A stretch of 64,000 nt of DNA from Anaerolineales bacterium (GCA_015075725.1 JABTTV010000001.1:3649223-3713222); one strand, 5' to 3'; counted from the first letter of the stretch, positions 49,720 through 60,015 are shown. The notes: generated from the sequence alone by a model not told the origin. A program made the numbers and translations.

Positions 49720-52350
49720 ATGTCCAACGAAGACATCACCCCTGTCCGAAGGCAATACCTCGAAACGAAGAAACAACATCCAGATGCGATCGTCTTCTTC
49801 CGCCTCGGAGATTTTTACGAGACCTTCGATGAAGACGCCGAGATCACCGCTCGCGAACTAGATATCGTCCTCACCTCGCGTCCCGTCGGCGGCGGCGTGC
49901 GCGTCCCGTTGGCGGGCATTCCGTATCATGCCGTCGAAAATTATCTCTCACGCCTGATCGAAAAAGGCTATCACGTCGCAATCTGTGAACAGATCGGAGA
50001 AGTGCCTGCAAAGGGGTTGGTCGAACGCAAAGTGGTGCGGGTTGTGACTCCGGGGACAGTGACGGAACCTGGTCTCCTGCCGGGTGATGCGAATAACTAT
50101 CTCGCTGCTGTGATCTTGGACTCTGGCGCCTCATCCTCAGGGACAGCTGCTTCTGTTTCCTTTACCGATGTCACGACCGGAGAGTTCGCCGTGACCGAAC
50201 TTCCGCTCGAGGCTTTGCGCGCCGAGCTGACCCGCCTGCACCCGGCTGAAATCCTCCACCCGGATAATCAAAAATTACCCGAGGGTATTATCGGTCACAC
50301 CACCCCCGTGCCCGCCTGGAAATTCGAACCGGGAAAATGCCACGAGACGCTTTTGACTCAATTCAATGCATCCACACTGGATGGCTTTGGACTGAAAGCG
50401 AACAGCCTCTCCGTCCGCGCGGCGGGGGCGATCATTCAATATCTCAAAGAGACCCAACCCGACGCGCTCAATTTATTGAACTCCCTTCGCTCTTATAGCC
50501 TAAACGAGTTCATGACGATTGACGCATCCACCCGCCGCAATTTGGAATTAGATGAAACCCTTCGCGGAGAAAGAAAAGGTTCCCTGCTCGGCATTCTCGA
50601 TGCCGCCATCACGCCGATGGGCAAACGCTTGATCCACCAGTGGGTCAGCCAGCCATTATTGAATGTTGAAAGGATCAACAAGCGTCAAAATGGCGTGGAA
50701 CATTTCGTACAGAACGGTATGGCGCGGGCGGAACTGAGGGAGGCATTGAAACCCATCGCCGATCTGGAACGGCTGATAAACCGGGTCATTGCCGGGCAGG
50801 CGCAGCCGAGGGATCTGGTCGCGATGAGGGGGACGCTGGGAGTCCTGCCTAATGTTGTCAAGACATTGAATGGTAGTGGAAAGTGGAAAGTAGATGAAGC
50901 GCAAGGGGAAAGAGGAGAGAGGAAAGAAGTCGAATTGCCCAAAGTGGATTTGTTAGGCGAGCAATTATCGTTGCTTCAAAACGCTTTGGACGACGATCCG
51001 CCCGCGACGCTGCAAAACACCGGCGTGATTCGCCCCGGATATTCGGCGGAACTCGACGGCGTGATGGATGCCTCAAAGCATGCCCGAGAGTGGATCGCCA
51101 CTCTTGAATCTGTCGAAAGAGAAAAGACAGGCATCAAGACTCTCAAGGTAGGATACAACAAGGTCTTCGGGTATTACATCGAAATCTCGCGCGGTGCGGC
51201 GGAGAAAGCCCCGGAACATTACATCCGCAAGCAGACGCTGGTAAATGCTGAGCGTTTCATCACCCCGGAGATGAAGGAGTACGAAACGCTGGTCCTGAAC
51301 GCGGAAGAACGCATCAAAGAGATCGAAACCCGCCTGTTCAAGGAAGTATGCGCCGATCTGTCAAAGACGGCAAATAAGGTTCTCGCCACGGCGCGCGCCA
51401 TCGCCACGCTGGATGTTCTATCCGCTCTCGGCGAAGTATCCGCTTTGAACGGCTACGCCAAGCCCGAGGTCCACGAAGGAAGCGATCTGGAGATTCATGA
51501 AGGCCGGCATCCGGTCGTCGAGCAATTATTGAAATCTGAACGATACATTCCGAATGATGTCATCTTTGAAAAAGGCGAAGTGGTGCGCGTCATCACCGGA
51601 CCGAACATGAGCGGCAAATCGACCTATCTTCGTCAAACCGCCCTGATCGTGCTGATGGCACAAATGGGTTCGTTCGTGCCGGCATCCTCGGCAAAAATCG
51701 GTCTCGTCGATCGCATTTTTACCCGTATCGGCGCTCAGGATGAAATCCACGCCGGGCAGTCCACGTTCATGGTCGAGATGGTCGAGGCGGCGAATATCTT
51801 GCATCACGCCACGCCGCGCAGCTTGTTGATCTTGGATGAAATCGGACGCGGCACTTCGACGTATGACGGTTTATCCATTGCGTGGGGTATGATCGAATAT
51901 ATCCACAACCATCCGCAACTACGGGCTAAGACCTTGTTTGCGACCCACTACCACGAATTGACACAACTCGCAGAACTTTTGCCAGGCGTGAGAAACTACA
52001 ATGTGGCTGTCAGCGAAGCGGATGGCAGGGTTGTTTTCCTGCACAAGATCATCCCCGGCGGAGCGGATCGCTCTTATGGGATCCATGTAGCACAACTTGC
52101 CGGATTGCCCGCGCCTGTCATTGGGCGCGCCAACGAGATCATGATGGAATTGGAAAAATCGGCGGCGCGCGGCGTGAAAGTCGACCCGAACGCGGCGCAA
52201 CAAGCTGCGCTCTTCCCGGAGACTAACCCGTTGCTGAATGAATTGAAAGACATCGACGTGAACGCCCTGTCCCCCATCGAGGCGTTGAACAAACTATTCG
52301 AGTGGCAGAAAAAGTTCACACAGCAATTTTCTAACAGGCAAAATCAATGA
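49720..52350 (+). CDS. mutS: DNA mismatch repair ATPase MutS
   Basis: MutS recognises base mismatches. The 876-residue protein has the mismatch-binding domain with FFRLGDFYETF, clamp and core regions, and the ATPase with GPNMSGKSTYLRQTAL, LLILDEIGRGTSTYDGLSIA and FATHYHELTQL. An unusual Lys/Glu/Gly-rich linker (about residues 384-404) made of GGAAAG repeats lies in the lever region. TAAAAT sits 6 nt before the ATG and no Shine-Dalgarno is present. Its end overlaps the next GT2 gene by 4 bp (ATGA). Confidence 0.97.
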   Translation: MSNEDITPVRRQYLETKKQHPDAIVFFRLGDFYETFDEDAEITARELDIVLTSRPVGGGVRVPLAGIPYHAVENYLSRLIEKGYHVAICEQIGEVPAKGLVERKVVRVVTPGTVTEPGLLPGDANNYLAAVILDSGASSSGTAASVSFTDVTTGEFAVTELPLEALRAELTRLHPAEILHPDNQKLPEGIIGHTTPVPAWKFEPGKCHETLLTQFNASTLDGFGLKANSLSVRAAGAIIQYLKETQPDALNLLNSLRSYSLNEFMTIDASTRRNLELDETLRGERKGSLLGILDAAITPMGKRLIHQWVSQPLLNVERINKRQNGVEHFVQNGMARAELREALKPIADLERLINRVIAGQAQPRDLVAMRGTLGVLPNVVKTLNGSGKWKVDEAQGERGERKEVELPKVDLLGEQLSLLQNALDDDPPATLQNTGVIRPGYSAELDGVMDASKHAREWIATLESVEREKTGIKTLKVGYNKVFGYYIEISRGAAEKAPEHYIRKQTLVNAERFITPEMKEYETLVLNAEERIKEIETRLFKEVCADLSKTANKVLATARAIATLDVLSALGEVSALNGYAKPEVHEGSDLEIHEGRHPVVEQLLKSERYIPNDVIFEKGEVVRVITGPNMSGKSTYLRQTALIVLMAQMGSFVPASSAKIGLVDRIFTRIGAQDEIHAGQSTFMVEMVEAANILHHATPRSLLILDEIGRGTSTYDGLSIAWGMIEYIHNHPQLRAKTLFATHYHELTQLAELLPGVRNYNVAVSEADGRVVFLHKIIPGGADRSYGIHVAQLAGLPAPVIGRANEIMMELEKSAARGVKVDPNAAQQAALFPETNPLLNELKDIDVNALSPIEALNKLFEWQKKFTQQFSNRQNQ

Positions 52351-53504
52351 CTTCCCAATCATTGGAAATCAGTGTTGTATTACCGTGTTTGAACGAAGAG
52401 CGGACCGTGGGGTCATGCGTTGAAAAATCGATCCATTTCCTGAAGTCTCAGGGCATTCCCGGCGAAGTGATCGTGGCAGACAACGGCAGCATGGACCGGT
52501 CTGTGGAACTTGCGCAGAGAAGCGGGGCAAGGGTTGTTCATATCGAAAACAAGGGATACGGCAGCGCCCTGCGCGGAGGATTTGAAGCATCACGGGGAAA
52601 ATACATCCTGATGGCGGACGCGGATGAAAGTTACGACCTGACGAATTTGATGCCTTTCATCGAGAAATTGCGCGAAGGCTACGATCTCGTCATGGGGAAC
52701 CGCTTCAAGGGGGGAATCAAGAAAGGCGCCATGCCCTGGCATCATCGTTATATCGGGAATCCCATCCTATCCTTCATTGGGAAATTGTTCTTCAAAAGTC
52801 CGGCGAACGATTTTCATTGCGGTTTGCGAGGATTCACGAAAGACGCCATTATGAAAATGAACTTACAGACCACCGGCATGGAACTGGCAAGCGAAATCGT
52901 CATCAAAGCCTCCATCCTCGGCATGAAAGTTTGCGAAGTGCCCACCACACTCTCGCCTGATGGAAGGGATCGCCCGCCTCATCTCCGCAGCTTCCAGGAT
53001 GGGTGGCGGCATTTGAGGTTTTTATTCTTATACAGTCCCTCGTGGTTGTTCCTGTATCCGGGCTCGCTCCTGGTCACACTTGGCGGGATAATGAGCGTGG
53101 CACTCTTCTTTGGTCCTGTCAATATAGGTTTTCGTTATATAGACTTCCACACCTTCATTGCAGCGGGAGCAATGGTATATCTTGGGCTAAACTCACTCTC
53201 TTTCGCCGCAATCACCCGAATTTTCGCTTTTCAGACGGGTCTGTTGCCACGCACACCACGCTTTTTCTCATTATTCAAATACATAAACCTAGAACGAGGA
53301 ATTTTCGCAGGCGCGGTCATCATTCTATTAGGATTAATTCTTATAACACGGGCATTGGCGCTCTCCTCGAACTTTGCCCAGATAGGGTACAACAATAGCA
53401 TACGGCTCGTTTTTGGTGGGGTGCTCGCGTTTACAAGCGGCTTCCAAATACTCTTCACCAGCTTTGTACTTAGTATACTTGGGCTGAAGGTGTACAAGCA
53501 ATAA
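52347..53504 (+). CDS. Family 2 glycosyltransferase with membrane domain (DPM1/GtrB-like)
   Basis: A 385-residue enzyme that probably transfers a sugar from a nucleotide sugar to polyprenyl phosphate. Residues about 8-230 form a GT-A fold (ISVVLPCLNEERTVGSCVEK, DADESYDLT, GNRFKGGIKKGAMPWHHRYI, NDFHCGLRGF). About four helices follow. The ATG overlaps the mutS stop, so translation is coupled. It leads a polysaccharide-type cluster. Confidence 0.93.
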   Translation: MTSQSLEISVVLPCLNEERTVGSCVEKSIHFLKSQGIPGEVIVADNGSMDRSVELAQRSGARVVHIENKGYGSALRGGFEASRGKYILMADADESYDLTNLMPFIEKLREGYDLVMGNRFKGGIKKGAMPWHHRYIGNPILSFIGKLFFKSPANDFHCGLRGFTKDAIMKMNLQTTGMELASEIVIKASILGMKVCEVPTTLSPDGRDRPPHLRSFQDGWRHLRFLFLYSPSWLFLYPGSLLVTLGGIMSVALFFGPVNIGFRYIDFHTFIAAGAMVYLGLNSLSFAAITRIFAFQTGLLPRTPRFFSLFKYINLERGIFAGAVIILLGLILITRALALSSNFAQIGYNNSIRLVFGGVLAFTSGFQILFTSFVLSILGLKVYKQ

Positions 53505-53613
53505 TTTCATCTTTTAATGCGATGCCACCTCCAGTACAACCCCGTTCCGCATAATAACGCATAGCAAGCCAATAAATAATTCCATGCCTTAATAGCATAC
53601 TCAAAAGATGAAA
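53505..53613. repeat. Short element bounded by perfect 11-bp inverted repeats
   Basis: TTTCATCTTTT (53505-53515) and AAAAGATGAAA (53603-53613) enclose 87 bp in the gap between the GT2 and methyltransferase genes. It starts right at the GT2 stop codon. It may be a small non-autonomous element or a weak transcription boundary; a minus-strand ORF across it looks spurious. Confidence 0.4.
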
Positions 53614-53629
53614 GCAAAAGGGATCCAAA

Positions 53630-54343
53630 ATGAATACCTTCAACTATGAAGACATTTGGAGAGGCGTTTGGGGGGATATGCAGAAATATGGTCCCGTCCA
53701 CCGTCATCACAGGCGGATATTTTCAATAATGTTTGAGCATTTGCCAAAAGAGGAGATCCAATCCATTGCAGATATCGGTTGTGGAGAAGGGTCAAATCTG
53801 TACTTTTTACGCACACAGTTCCCAAAAGCGAAGTTATTCGGCTTTGATCTTTCCAACACCGCGTTGGAGTCTGCCAAAACCAATCTCGATATCGATTTTT
53901 CCGTTCTTGATATACAAACGGAAATCCCCGATAAAAAATTCGACCTGGTTTTCTGCTCCGATGTAGTGGAGCACCTTGAAAATGACAATGCCGCATTGGA
54001 GAACATGAAGCTCTGCACGAAGAAATATGCATTGATCGCCACCGTTCAAGGACGTATGAGGCGGAACGAAACATCGATCGGACATGTTAGGAATTATGCA
54101 TATGGCGAGTTAAGGCAAAAGATCGAGTCTGCCGGGTTCGAGGTCCTGCAAGTGGTCGAATGGGGATACCCTCTCTATTCCCCGCTGTTCCGCGACATTA
54201 TCAGCCTCTTCCCAAGTTCTGAAAAATACACCTACGGCAAATACAACCTGGTCAAGAAGGCGATCTCACATTTTCTGTACTTCGTATTCATGCTCAATCG
54301 AAGCGACAAAGGGGATGTCATCTTCATCCTGGCAAAGGTATAA
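53630..54343 (+). CDS. Class I SAM-dependent methyltransferase
   Basis: A 237-residue methyltransferase with motif I IADIGCGEGSNLYFL, acidic FGFDLS at the end of strand 2, and motif IV FDLVFCSDVVEHLEN (type 11/12 family). AAGGG lies before the ATG. Position between a GT2 and a GT4 gene suggests that it acts on a sugar or lipid-linked glycan (inference). Substrate unknown. Confidence 0.88.
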   Translation: MNTFNYEDIWRGVWGDMQKYGPVHRHHRRIFSIMFEHLPKEEIQSIADIGCGEGSNLYFLRTQFPKAKLFGFDLSNTALESAKTNLDIDFSVLDIQTEIPDKKFDLVFCSDVVEHLENDNAALENMKLCTKKYALIATVQGRMRRNETSIGHVRNYAYGELRQKIESAGFEVLQVVEWGYPLYSPLFRDIISLFPSSEKYTYGKYNLVKKAISHFLYFVFMLNRSDKGDVIFILAKV

Positions 54344-54361
54344 ACGACTTAAAATCCATCG

Positions 54362-55471
54362 ATGAAGATCCTAACAATCAGCAACTTTTTTCCGAGCCAT
54401 CCCGGTGGTATTGAGATCGTCGCAAAGAATCTGGTCACGCTTTGGAGAAAAAATAATGAAGTTCATTGGGTCGCCTGCAATCCTGTGCCGGATAAAAATG
54501 AACCTGAGGTTGATAACATCCCATTGGAATCCAATAACTTTACTGAAAATTTCCTGGGTTTTCCATACCCCATCCCATCGTTAAGGTCATATCGAATGAT
54601 CATCGACCAGGTCAATTGGTCTGAAATCGTTCATATCCACGACTGTCTTTATCTGGCAAATATTATCGCCTTCATTGCAGCATGGTATCTTTCCAAGCCC
54701 GTCATCATCACCCAGCATGTAGGCCCGGTCCGCTACAAGGAGGCATACAAGAATCTATTGCAGCACTTCGCCTATCAGACAATTGGAAGGCTGGTCCTCC
54801 GAAACGCAGACAGGGTTACTTTCATAAACGAAAAGGTCGAACTCTGGTTCAAAGAAAAGGTAAAAGTTGAGAGAACGGTCATTATACAAAACGGAGTGGA
54901 TCACACAATATTCTTTCCGCCCACCACCGAAGAGGTTCAGACTACAAGGATCAAATTGGGAATTTCCCCAAACGAAAAGGTGCTCCTGTTTATTGGGCGG
55001 TTCACCCATAAAAAAGGACTACACATCATTCGAGATATCGCAAAAGCACGCCCAAACTACAAATGGATGATATTGGGCAGCGGGGAGATCAATGTCGCAA
55101 ATTGGGGGTTGAAAAACGTATATATCTTTTCACATCAACCTCAAGAAATGCTCCGCGAATTTTATATCGCGGCAAATCTATTTGTTCTGCCCTCTCATGG
55201 AGAGGGTTTCCCGCTGACGGTGCAAGAATCGATGTCCTGCGGCGTTCCAGCCGCCGTGTCTGAAGAAACAGCCGCCTCCCTCCCGGATGCCCCGCTCATC
55301 TGCCTGAACATTTCTTCTTTAGCCGAATCTCTAAAAACCCTGGACGAGCTTGTCGATAATCCGCATCGTTTGAAACAAATCAGCATCCAGTCCATCGAAT
55401 ACGCAAAACAATGGGACTGGGATAATATCGCAGGGCTTTACGAGAAACAGTTTTCGGACGTCATTCAATAA
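54362..55471 (+). CDS. Family 4 glycosyltransferase
   Basis: A 369-residue GT-B fold enzyme. The N-terminus KILTISNFFPSHPGGIEIVA is typical of GT4. The donor domain has LLFIGRFTHKKGLHIIRDIA and the EX7E region LPSHGEGFPLTVQESMSCGV. It transfers a sugar from a nucleotide sugar to a growing glycan at the cytoplasmic side. TAAAAT lies 6 nt before the ATG, so it may have its own leaderless transcript besides being in the cluster. Confidence 0.93.
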   Translation: MKILTISNFFPSHPGGIEIVAKNLVTLWRKNNEVHWVACNPVPDKNEPEVDNIPLESNNFTENFLGFPYPIPSLRSYRMIIDQVNWSEIVHIHDCLYLANIIAFIAAWYLSKPVIITQHVGPVRYKEAYKNLLQHFAYQTIGRLVLRNADRVTFINEKVELWFKEKVKVERTVIIQNGVDHTIFFPPTTEEVQTTRIKLGISPNEKVLLFIGRFTHKKGLHIIRDIAKARPNYKWMILGSGEINVANWGLKNVYIFSHQPQEMLREFYIAANLFVLPSHGEGFPLTVQESMSCGVPAAVSEETAASLPDAPLICLNISSLAESLKTLDELVDNPHRLKQISIQSIEYAKQWDWDNIAGLYEKQFSDVIQ

Positions 55472-55489
55472 GGCATCCAATGGTAATTT

Positions 55490-57622
55490 ATGGAGAAGGC
55501 GCATAAGCCCATGAAGATAAAACGAAATCGATTGATCCTGATCAATTTTTTGGTTTGCTGGCTTGTCGCGGCTGTTCTTATTTTCATGGATGCAAACCGT
55601 ACAAGTTATTTACATCAGCTTTCGTTCACCAATTGGGAAGCATTCGTAAGCAAGTCGCCGTATATTCCGCTCGCAAGCTTCATTTTTGACATCCTCTTTT
55701 CGTTCGCAGGGGTGACAATATTCTCTCTGCTTTGCATGGGCGTTGGCTTGGTTATATTAAGGTATGCCGAAATCCCTGAAACATCAAGCCTTGCGAAAGG
55801 GGTAACCGCATTCGTAGCAGGCGAGATCTTATTTTCGGTGCTCTTTCTCTCAATCATCAGCGTTACCGCATTGAGCCCGACCTTGACAGGTATCATATTT
55901 GTGCTCAGCGGAATAATCTGTACCAAGCCGTTGTATCGTTTTATTGCAGATCGAACTCGCAGGTTAACCGACAACGAATGGACGCCCGGGCAGAAAGGCA
56001 TACTTGGAGCAATAACTGTCATAATGACGCTAAGCCTTTTGCTTACATCAGCAAGATTGGGATACGATGCGGTTTCAGATTATTTTTCCCAGGCGAAACT
56101 TATGGCATCCGTATGGGAGGCTTCATCGTTCTTTCCGGATAACCATATGATCGTCAGTTCGCTTCATCTTGATATCCTCTTTACGATACTGATCCAAATG
56201 TTTGGAGATCAAGCAGCAAGAATGCTATCCTGGGTCAACGGTTTGGCGATCTTAATAACAGGTTGCGAAATTGCGAGGAGAAACGGTTTCCCGACCAATG
56301 CGAGGCTCAATTTCCTAGTCCTGATGCTTACCACGACAGCCTTTACAGACCTTCTTGGTGATGGCAAGGTGGAATTAATCAGTACTGCGCCAATCTTGGT
56401 CGCTATTTACTGGCTGCCGATCAGCATGAAATCACCATCGAGAAATCTGTTTCTACTTATCGGAGCACTGGCAGGCTTTTCGATCATCTCGAGGTTGTAC
56501 AACATTTTTATAGTCAGCGTATTTGTGGCTATCTATTACCTTATCGCTCTTGCAAAATCACATTATCCGGCAAAAACAGAGCAGGCACGCCCGGTACTGG
56601 AAGAGCTGAAAACATTTGCAGCCAAGGTCATCTGGTTATTCCCAACATTTTTTGGCATTGGCTTTTTCCACATTTGGCAAAACTGGGTCTGGCTGGGATC
56701 CCCCCTTGCCCCCCTCGAATTTGCAGATAATCTCCGATCAAGCAACTGGGAGTGGAAATTCGACCCTGGCTTGTTGAATATGCTACGAGCACTCTATCCA
56801 CTGACGGTAACATTTCTAAACTCGGCGCAAAGTTTGGGAACCGTCACTCCGCTTTTCATCGGCTTCCTTCCATTTGTAATGTTTAAAGAAGTTCGTTCCA
56901 GGCTGGATATTAATGAAGAATTCCTTCAATTATTGCTGACTTCGATTATTACCCTGGCGGCATGGATCTTATTCTTCTACACAATCGTGGAGATTCGTTA
57001 TGTGCTATTCATTTGGGTTTTGTTATTATTACCCCTCGGACAGCTCATGGATCATATCTTTGAAACTCAACCAAAGCTCTTTTTGTCGATCTCAAAGGTC
57101 ATGATCGGATCCCTTATGAGCTTTATTGCCCTGCGGATAGCTTACATCTCCATTGCGGCTTATTCGCCCATCGACTCGAATGGACAGGCGCATTGTTCGG
57201 GTATTGCATTCTGCGATTTCTTTGATCCGATCAATGAGCAAGCAGCGCCCGGGGATAGGGTTTTTGCCCTGAATGCATACCGTTATTATTTTCGCAACGA
57301 TCTTTTTGACTGTTCGACCCGGGCACACGAATATATTGACTTGAAAAACCTGGCCACCCAAAACTCTGCCGAGTTTTGGGTGGAGTTATATCGTAGAGGG
57401 TATCGCTATGTCGCCTTCGAAGGGAATTTTTCGCTTAATCACTCGCGCTTTGGGGCTGTCGCAGATCCCGGAGTCGCGCCTTCCTGGCTTAATATCGTTA
57501 CGATCTCTTCTGATCAAGTGAATGTGTCCTATCGCCTGGACGCGAAATCACCGCCATTCCAACCGGAAATTTCCTGCCAGAAAAACGATAATGGGATTTG
57601 GATATTGAATTCAACTCAATAA
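55490..57622 (+). CDS. Large polytopic membrane protein (GT-C-like)
   Basis: A 710-residue protein with about thirteen helices and a C-terminal extracytoplasmic domain (about 560-710). The loop ARLGYDAVSDYFSQAKLMAS around residue 190 holds an Asp pair, in the style of GT-C or PMT proteins. No confident family assignment is possible. Start at 55490 is tentative; an ATG seven codons downstream (MKIKRNRLILINF) is an alternative. It lies 18 bp after the GT4 gene, so it is probably part of the same operon. Confidence 0.75.
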   Translation: MEKAHKPMKIKRNRLILINFLVCWLVAAVLIFMDANRTSYLHQLSFTNWEAFVSKSPYIPLASFIFDILFSFAGVTIFSLLCMGVGLVILRYAEIPETSSLAKGVTAFVAGEILFSVLFLSIISVTALSPTLTGIIFVLSGIICTKPLYRFIADRTRRLTDNEWTPGQKGILGAITVIMTLSLLLTSARLGYDAVSDYFSQAKLMASVWEASSFFPDNHMIVSSLHLDILFTILIQMFGDQAARMLSWVNGLAILITGCEIARRNGFPTNARLNFLVLMLTTTAFTDLLGDGKVELISTAPILVAIYWLPISMKSPSRNLFLLIGALAGFSIISRLYNIFIVSVFVAIYYLIALAKSHYPAKTEQARPVLEELKTFAAKVIWLFPTFFGIGFFHIWQNWVWLGSPLAPLEFADNLRSSNWEWKFDPGLLNMLRALYPLTVTFLNSAQSLGTVTPLFIGFLPFVMFKEVRSRLDINEEFLQLLLTSIITLAAWILFFYTIVEIRYVLFIWVLLLLPLGQLMDHIFETQPKLFLSISKVMIGSLMSFIALRIAYISIAAYSPIDSNGQAHCSGIAFCDFFDPINEQAAPGDRVFALNAYRYYFRNDLFDCSTRAHEYIDLKNLATQNSAEFWVELYRRGYRYVAFEGNFSLNHSRFGAVADPGVAPSWLNIVTISSDQVNVSYRLDAKSPPFQPEISCQKNDNGIWILNSTQ

Positions 57623-57645
57623 TTGATTAAAAAAAAGGATTGACC

Positions 57646-58566
57646 ATGGGACTTGACCTTAATGGAATACGTTTCCTGCTTTTTGCCCAAAACTCAGGCG
57701 TCGAATTTGAGAATACTGCAATGATCGGCAGACAGCGCCTGGATCTCTCACGCCTAGAATTAAAAAAACTTCTCATGTCCCACGGTTACACAATTGATGC
57801 CGGGCCGTTAAAATCCATTTTTTCCGAGAACGAGGGATACGCTGAAGCTTTTCTAAAACATATTGGCGCAGAGAACGTCCACTCGTTCGATGTATCTTCT
57901 TATGAAGGCGCGACCCATTTGCACGATATGAACGAGGAGATCCTTCCAGAACTTAAGGGACGTTATTCCGTAGTGCTTGACGGAGGCTCGCTCGAACATG
58001 TATTTAACTTCCCCATCGCGATCAAGAATTGCATGGAAATGCTGCAAGTTGGCGGGCACTATTTGGGAATAACTCCTGCAAATAATTTCATGGGGCATGG
58101 TTTCTATCAATTCAGTCCCGAACTGTATTTCAATATATTCACGCCAAAAAACGGCTTCGAAATGGTCAATTTGATTGCCTTCGAAGATAGACCCGGTTCC
58201 ACCTGGTATGTGGTCAAAAACCCCGAAGATGTCAAAAGCCGGGTCACATTGGTCAATTCACAGCCTGTCTACCTGCTTGTACTCGCAAAGAAAATAACAG
58301 CCGTGAAAATTTTCAATTCCACACCACAGCAAAGTGATTATGTAGCTATGTGGAGCAATGGAAGTGAAATCGGGGAGCAAACCGGCGCGACTACCCAAAA
58401 GGCAAAGAGCAAGATGAGGATGGCAATATGGATTAAAAACTATCTCCCATTCGCAGCGATTCACTTAATAAAAAGCATCTTGTTAGGACATGGGTTTTCG
58501 TCGCGTTTTTTCACCCCAATGGAATCCAACCCGGCCAGAAAGTTATCAAAAAAGCGAATAATTTGA
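57646..58566 (+). CDS. Methyltransferase-like protein of the polysaccharide cluster
   Basis: A 306-residue protein. The central part YSVVLDGGSLEHVFNFPIAI followed by MLQVGGHYLGITPANNFMGH resembles motifs IV-V of class I SAM methyltransferases, but the usual glycine-rich motif I is not obvious, so activity is uncertain. AAGGA lies 6 nt before the ATG at 57646. It follows the large membrane protein by 23 bp. Confidence 0.7.
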   Translation: MGLDLNGIRFLLFAQNSGVEFENTAMIGRQRLDLSRLELKKLLMSHGYTIDAGPLKSIFSENEGYAEAFLKHIGAENVHSFDVSSYEGATHLHDMNEEILPELKGRYSVVLDGGSLEHVFNFPIAIKNCMEMLQVGGHYLGITPANNFMGHGFYQFSPELYFNIFTPKNGFEMVNLIAFEDRPGSTWYVVKNPEDVKSRVTLVNSQPVYLLVLAKKITAVKIFNSTPQQSDYVAMWSNGSEIGEQTGATTQKAKSKMRMAIWIKNYLPFAAIHLIKSILLGHGFSSRFFTPMESNPARKLSKKRII

Positions 58567-58641
58567 CATATTCCTTTCATGGAGGGACTAAGACTCACTA
58601 TCACATGTGGATTGCGAGCCATCTACGTTCCAGACGCGCCC

Positions 58642-60015
58642 CTACCGGCGTTCCAATAGGTACAAATATCTCTCTGATCCTGTAATCGCCACCTTTTCAC
58701 GGATAAGAAACCTTTTTTCAAAATAGCGTTCAAATTCAGCAAGAACATATTGATCAAAAATATCAAGACGCGAAGCAAGCAGTTTTTGCGTCTGCGAATC
58801 GGACTTCGGAACGAATTCGATCACCAGCCATTTGCCCAGGTCGCTAAAGAAATCAGCAAGTTCAGGCAGGGGCACATTGTTTGAAATCGCAAGGTGGTGA
58901 ATGACCGCCAAAGCAAACACCATGTCCGCTGGGCCGCGTGCGGCCAGGGAATCGCGCTCATGGTTGTTCCAGCCCAGAGACGGGCTGGGGTTGGTCAGAT
59001 CCATGACGAGCGGCAGGATTTTCTTTTCCTTCTCCGCCTTGACCCGCCTATAATTTTTCTCGACCGCTGCCGGGTCAATATCGAAAGAAATGGAGGGAAT
59101 CCCTTTTTCTGAGGCAATGCGGGTAAAGAGGCCTGTATTTGCTCCCAGATCCCAAACCGAGGAAGGCTGGATACGGTCCACCCAACCATCTATAATTCGT
59201 CTCTTCTCCTCGAATGCCGATTCGGTGTAATTGGTAAAGGTGTAATAATCAGCCCAATCGGTGCCGACCGGTTTCCAGTCCAGGGCTTGAACTGTATTCT
59301 TCAAACTGTCCAGCAAACCAATGAATGCCTGCCTGTTCATTCCTGCTTTGGATGATGCGATTACCCTGCCTGCATACCGCGCCTGCGCCCCGGCATGCAG
59401 GTGGATGTGGGTCAATAGTCCAAAATTTAATCGGGTACGGAGCGGAAGCAGGCGGCTGGCAAGGTCGAGAGGAATTCCATCGATATGATTTCGAAACAGC
59501 TCGGAGAGGCGGACATCCACATTTGCCATCAGCGCAAGCGGCGCAAGGAAATGCTGGCAAAACTGCCTGTACGCAACCCAGGGTTCGCCTTCTTTGTACG
59601 CTTTAAAAGAAAGGGTATCGATCAATATCGCCTTTCCTTCGTGAAACTGAATGTTAAACGCGCTGGCATCTTTAAGGGACAAGCCGTGTTTCATCGCCCG
59701 GCGTTGTACAGTCAGGGTCGCAAGAGCGGCATCTTTCAATTGTGAAAAAGACCATTCATAAGGGTAGGATATAAAACCTACTTTTTGCGGCCGGATCACT
59801 TTATAGCAATTGGATGGTTCCTCGGGACTCTCGTCGACCTCTTCGTGCGGAACAAGAAGCCCGTTTTTTACAAGGTTTTCATAAAGCCCCGATCCCATGA
59901 ACAGGGAATAATCCTGTGCGTAAGTCTTGTTTATCTGGCGGTATAAGACTCCGTTGCGGGTAAACAGGAATCCGCTCGGGTCACGAAACGAGGCGGCGAT
60001 CCGTTCAGCGCCCAC
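58642..60015 (-). CDS. NoeA-like protein: kinase-like N-terminus + SAM methyltransferase
   Basis: A 457-residue protein. The N-terminal half has LKDASAFNIQFHEGKAILID, which looks like a kinase/phosphotransferase active site (D-x3-N-...-D). The C-terminal half is a class I methyltransferase with SSVWDLGANTGLFTRIASEK and MVFALAVIHHLAISNN. This layout fits the NoeA-like family. The GTG start at 60015 overlaps the end of a small DPGSG protein by 11 bp and has GAGG 6 nt upstream; the longer frame to 60129 merely overlaps that gene. It converges on the polysaccharide cluster, with which it may cooperate. Confidence 0.8.
   Translation of the reverse strand: MGAERIAASFRDPSGFLFTRNGVLYRQINKTYAQDYSLFMGSGLYENLVKNGLLVPHEEVDESPEEPSNCYKVIRPQKVGFISYPYEWSFSQLKDAALATLTVQRRAMKHGLSLKDASAFNIQFHEGKAILIDTLSFKAYKEGEPWVAYRQFCQHFLAPLALMANVDVRLSELFRNHIDGIPLDLASRLLPLRTRLNFGLLTHIHLHAGAQARYAGRVIASSKAGMNRQAFIGLLDSLKNTVQALDWKPVGTDWADYYTFTNYTESAFEEKRRIIDGWVDRIQPSSVWDLGANTGLFTRIASEKGIPSISFDIDPAAVEKNYRRVKAEKEKKILPLVMDLTNPSPSLGWNNHERDSLAARGPADMVFALAVIHHLAISNNVPLPELADFFSDLGKWLVIEFVPKSDSQTQKLLASRLDIFDQYVLAEFERYFEKRFLIREKVAITGSERYLYLLERR

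Noticed and set aside
53507..53710. 67-codon minus-strand ORF across the GT2-methyltransferase gap
   Set aside because: It overlaps the start of a clear methyltransferase gene, has no ribosome site, and its hydrophobic part is explained by AT-rich sequence.
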